From Deltaproteobacteria bacterium (GTDB taxonomy: Bacteria > Desulfobacterota > GWC2-55-46 > JADFVP01): DNA of 6,467 nucleotides. The notes beneath the pieces are model-generated. The model was given only the letters and a program-made list of their open reading frames with translations, was not told where the DNA came from and searched no databases. Positions 5,293 to 6,467 of the stretch are shown piece by piece (position 1 is the stretch's first letter; every line of letters begins with the position of its first letter). The DNA is taken from positions 1-6,467 of the forward strand of contig JAJRYL010000255.1 of the NCBI GenBank assembly GCA_024275855.1. Direction: 5' to 3'. The position numbers and the translations under genes are program-made.

Positions 5293-6467
5293 ATGAAAGA
5301 AGACCGCATGGCATCAGGTTCAATTTTTCTTATAGGCGCTGGTCCCGGAGACCCGGCGCTGATCACGGTAAAAGGAGTAGAGGCGATAAAGGCGGCGGAC
5401 TGTGTGATCTACGACTTTTTAGCCTCTTCACGCCTGCTCGATTACGCGAACCCAAAGGCCGAGCGTATCTATGTCGGAAAAAAAGGCGCCACCAATATTA
5501 TCACCCAAAAAGAGATAACGGCGTTGATGATAGAGCGCGCGCGGCGCGGCAAAACGGTTGCGCGGCTAAAGGGCGGCGACCCCTTTATCTTCGGCAGGGG
5601 TGCCGAGGAGGCCGAAGAGATTGTAGACGCGGGGCTTAACTTCGAGGTGATCCCCGGAGTAACCTCGGCGATAGCCGCCCCGGCCTTTGCCGGAATCCCC
5701 TTGACGCATCGCGAGTTTTCAAGCGCCGTAACGTTTATAACGGGGCAGGAAGACCCTATAAAAGAACGCACCAATATTGCCTGGGACCGCTTAAGCACGG
5801 GCAGAGGCACGCTCGTCTTTCTAATGGGCTGGAAGAACCTTGCGCTTATCAGAAAAAAACTGCTTGCCAACGGCTGGGACCCGGCCACACCCGTAGCCCT
5901 CGTCCGCTGGGGCACTATGACTCGCCAGGTCAGCGTAACGGGTACCCTTGACAACGCCGTAAAGATGTCTAAAGAAGCGGGCATGCTGCCGCCCATGGTA
6001 ATAGTCGTGGGTACGGTTGTAAATCTTAAAAAGAAGCTCGACTGGTTCGAATCCCGCCCGCTGTTTGGAAAGCGCGTGCTCGTAACAAGAACCGCCGAGC
6101 AGGCCGGGGCCTTCTCTTGCGTGCTTGAAAACAGGGGCGCGGAGCCTATAAATTTCCCGACCATAAAGACGGTCTGCCCGCCGAGTTTTAAAGAGTGCGA
6201 CCGCGCCATCAAACGCCTTTCCACCTACGACTGGGCTATCTTTACAAGCGCAAATGGTGTAAAATATTTCATTGAGCGCTTAAACAAACTCGGGCTCGAC
6301 ATAAGGGAACTTAAAGGGGTCAAGCTCTGCGCCGTAGGTACGCAGACGGCAGCGGTTATAAAAGGGCTTGGCATTAAAGTTGACCTTGTGCCAAAAAAGT
6401 TCGTAGCGGAGGGCCTGCTAAAGGCCTTTGGCAGACGCGGAATCAAGGGCAAAAGATTTCTTTTGCC
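5293..6467 (+). CDS. cobA-hemD: Fused uroporphyrinogen-III C-methyltransferase / uroporphyrinogen-III synthase (partial)
   Basis: The reading frame runs open from 5293 to the right edge, giving 391 codons of what should be a protein of roughly 500 aa. The first domain (about residues 9-250) is a tetrapyrrole methylase: glycine-rich GAGPGDP at 15-21, GGDPFIFGRGAEE at 94-106, VIPGVTS at 119-125 and IPLTHR at 135-140 are all intact. It adds two SAM-derived methyl groups to uroporphyrinogen III to make precorrin-2. The second domain (from about residue 257) is HemD-like, starting GKRVLVTR, with TSANGV at 318-323 and VGTQTA around 348-353; it cyclises hydroxymethylbilane to uroporphyrinogen III. 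The fusion thus couples two consecutive cytoplasmic steps towards siroheme, cobalamin or alternative heme. An in-frame ATG at 5308 is preceded by a purine-rich AGAAGA, and its first residues (MASGSIFLIGAG) fit the family equally well; 5293 has no visible ribosome binding site. Only the HemD C-terminus is missing, cut by the window edge. Confidence 0.95.
   Translation, partial: MKEDRMASGSIFLIGAGPGDPALITVKGVEAIKAADCVIYDFLASSRLLDYANPKAERIYVGKKGATNIITQKEITALMIERARRGKTVARLKGGDPFIFGRGAEEAEEIVDAGLNFEVIPGVTSAIAAPAFAGIPLTHREFSSAVTFITGQEDPIKERTNIAWDRLSTGRGTLVFLMGWKNLALIRKKLLANGWDPATPVALVRWGTMTRQVSVTGTLDNAVKMSKEAGMLPPMVIVVGTVVNLKKKLDWFESRPLFGKRVLVTRTAEQAGAFSCVLENRGAEPINFPTIKTVCPPSFKECDRAIKRLSTYDWAIFTSANGVKYFIERLNKLGLDIRELKGVKLCAVGTQTAAVIKGLGIKVDLVPKKFVAEGLLKAFGRRGIKGKRFLL

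Noticed and set aside
5469..6224. Long open frame (251 codons) on the minus strand, continuing with another at 6225-6452
   Set aside because: It lies wholly antisense to the cobA-hemD fusion, whose motifs are unmistakable. The translation is serine- and proline-rich with no recognisable domain.
1..6467. Search for CRISPR repeats, tRNA or rRNA genes, toxin-antitoxin pairs, phage or defence genes
   Set aside because: No regularly spaced repeats, tRNA-like cloverleaf, or recognisable gene of these kinds was seen on either strand.

Overview
The window is ordinary bacterial chromosomal DNA carrying six protein genes, one cut by the right edge, with short intergenic gaps. There is no phage, transposase, CRISPR array, toxin-antitoxin pair, rRNA or tRNA that I can see. 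Base composition is moderate, ATA and AGG codons are common, and two minus-strand genes have clear Shine-Dalgarno sites while most others do not. A fused uroporphyrinogen-III methyltransferase/synthase together with a YyaL-type protein fits many anaerobic or deep-branching Gram-negative lineages (Desulfobacterota-like or a candidate phylum). That placement is a guess; no marker gene is present.

Layout. At 142-993 (+) lies a cation diffusion facilitator whose transmembrane metal site reads Asn-Asp/Asp-Asp, the pattern of manganese exporters. At 1058-1516 (+) is a small SRPBCC/START-fold protein. It converges on a two-gene minus-strand unit, a DJ-1/PfpI protein (2226-2786) followed by a SAM-dependent methyltransferase (1558-2163); a hairpin overlapping the SRPBCC stop codon probably terminates both transcripts. 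The DJ-1 gene has a recognisable promoter at 2832-2860.

The 348 bp between the DJ-1 gene and the divergent yyaL-like gene (3135-4997, +) is the most unusual part. It holds a 100-bp nested inverted repeat with perfect 13-bp ends (2911-3010), a run of ten C, a GC-rich 11-bp hairpin built from C6/G6 runs (3021-3049), and a third perfect 7-bp hairpin (3094-3110) just before the start codon. After yyaL comes a 295-bp AT-rich gap with short repeats and a weak terminator, then the cobA-hemD fusion (5293 to the edge), which makes uroporphyrinogen III and methylates it to precorrin-2 for siroheme, cobalamin or related tetrapyrroles.

The genes do not form one pathway. The DJ-1/methyltransferase pair is the only likely operon. 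Nothing here amounts to a clearly new system; the structured region upstream of yyaL is the best candidate for something undescribed.
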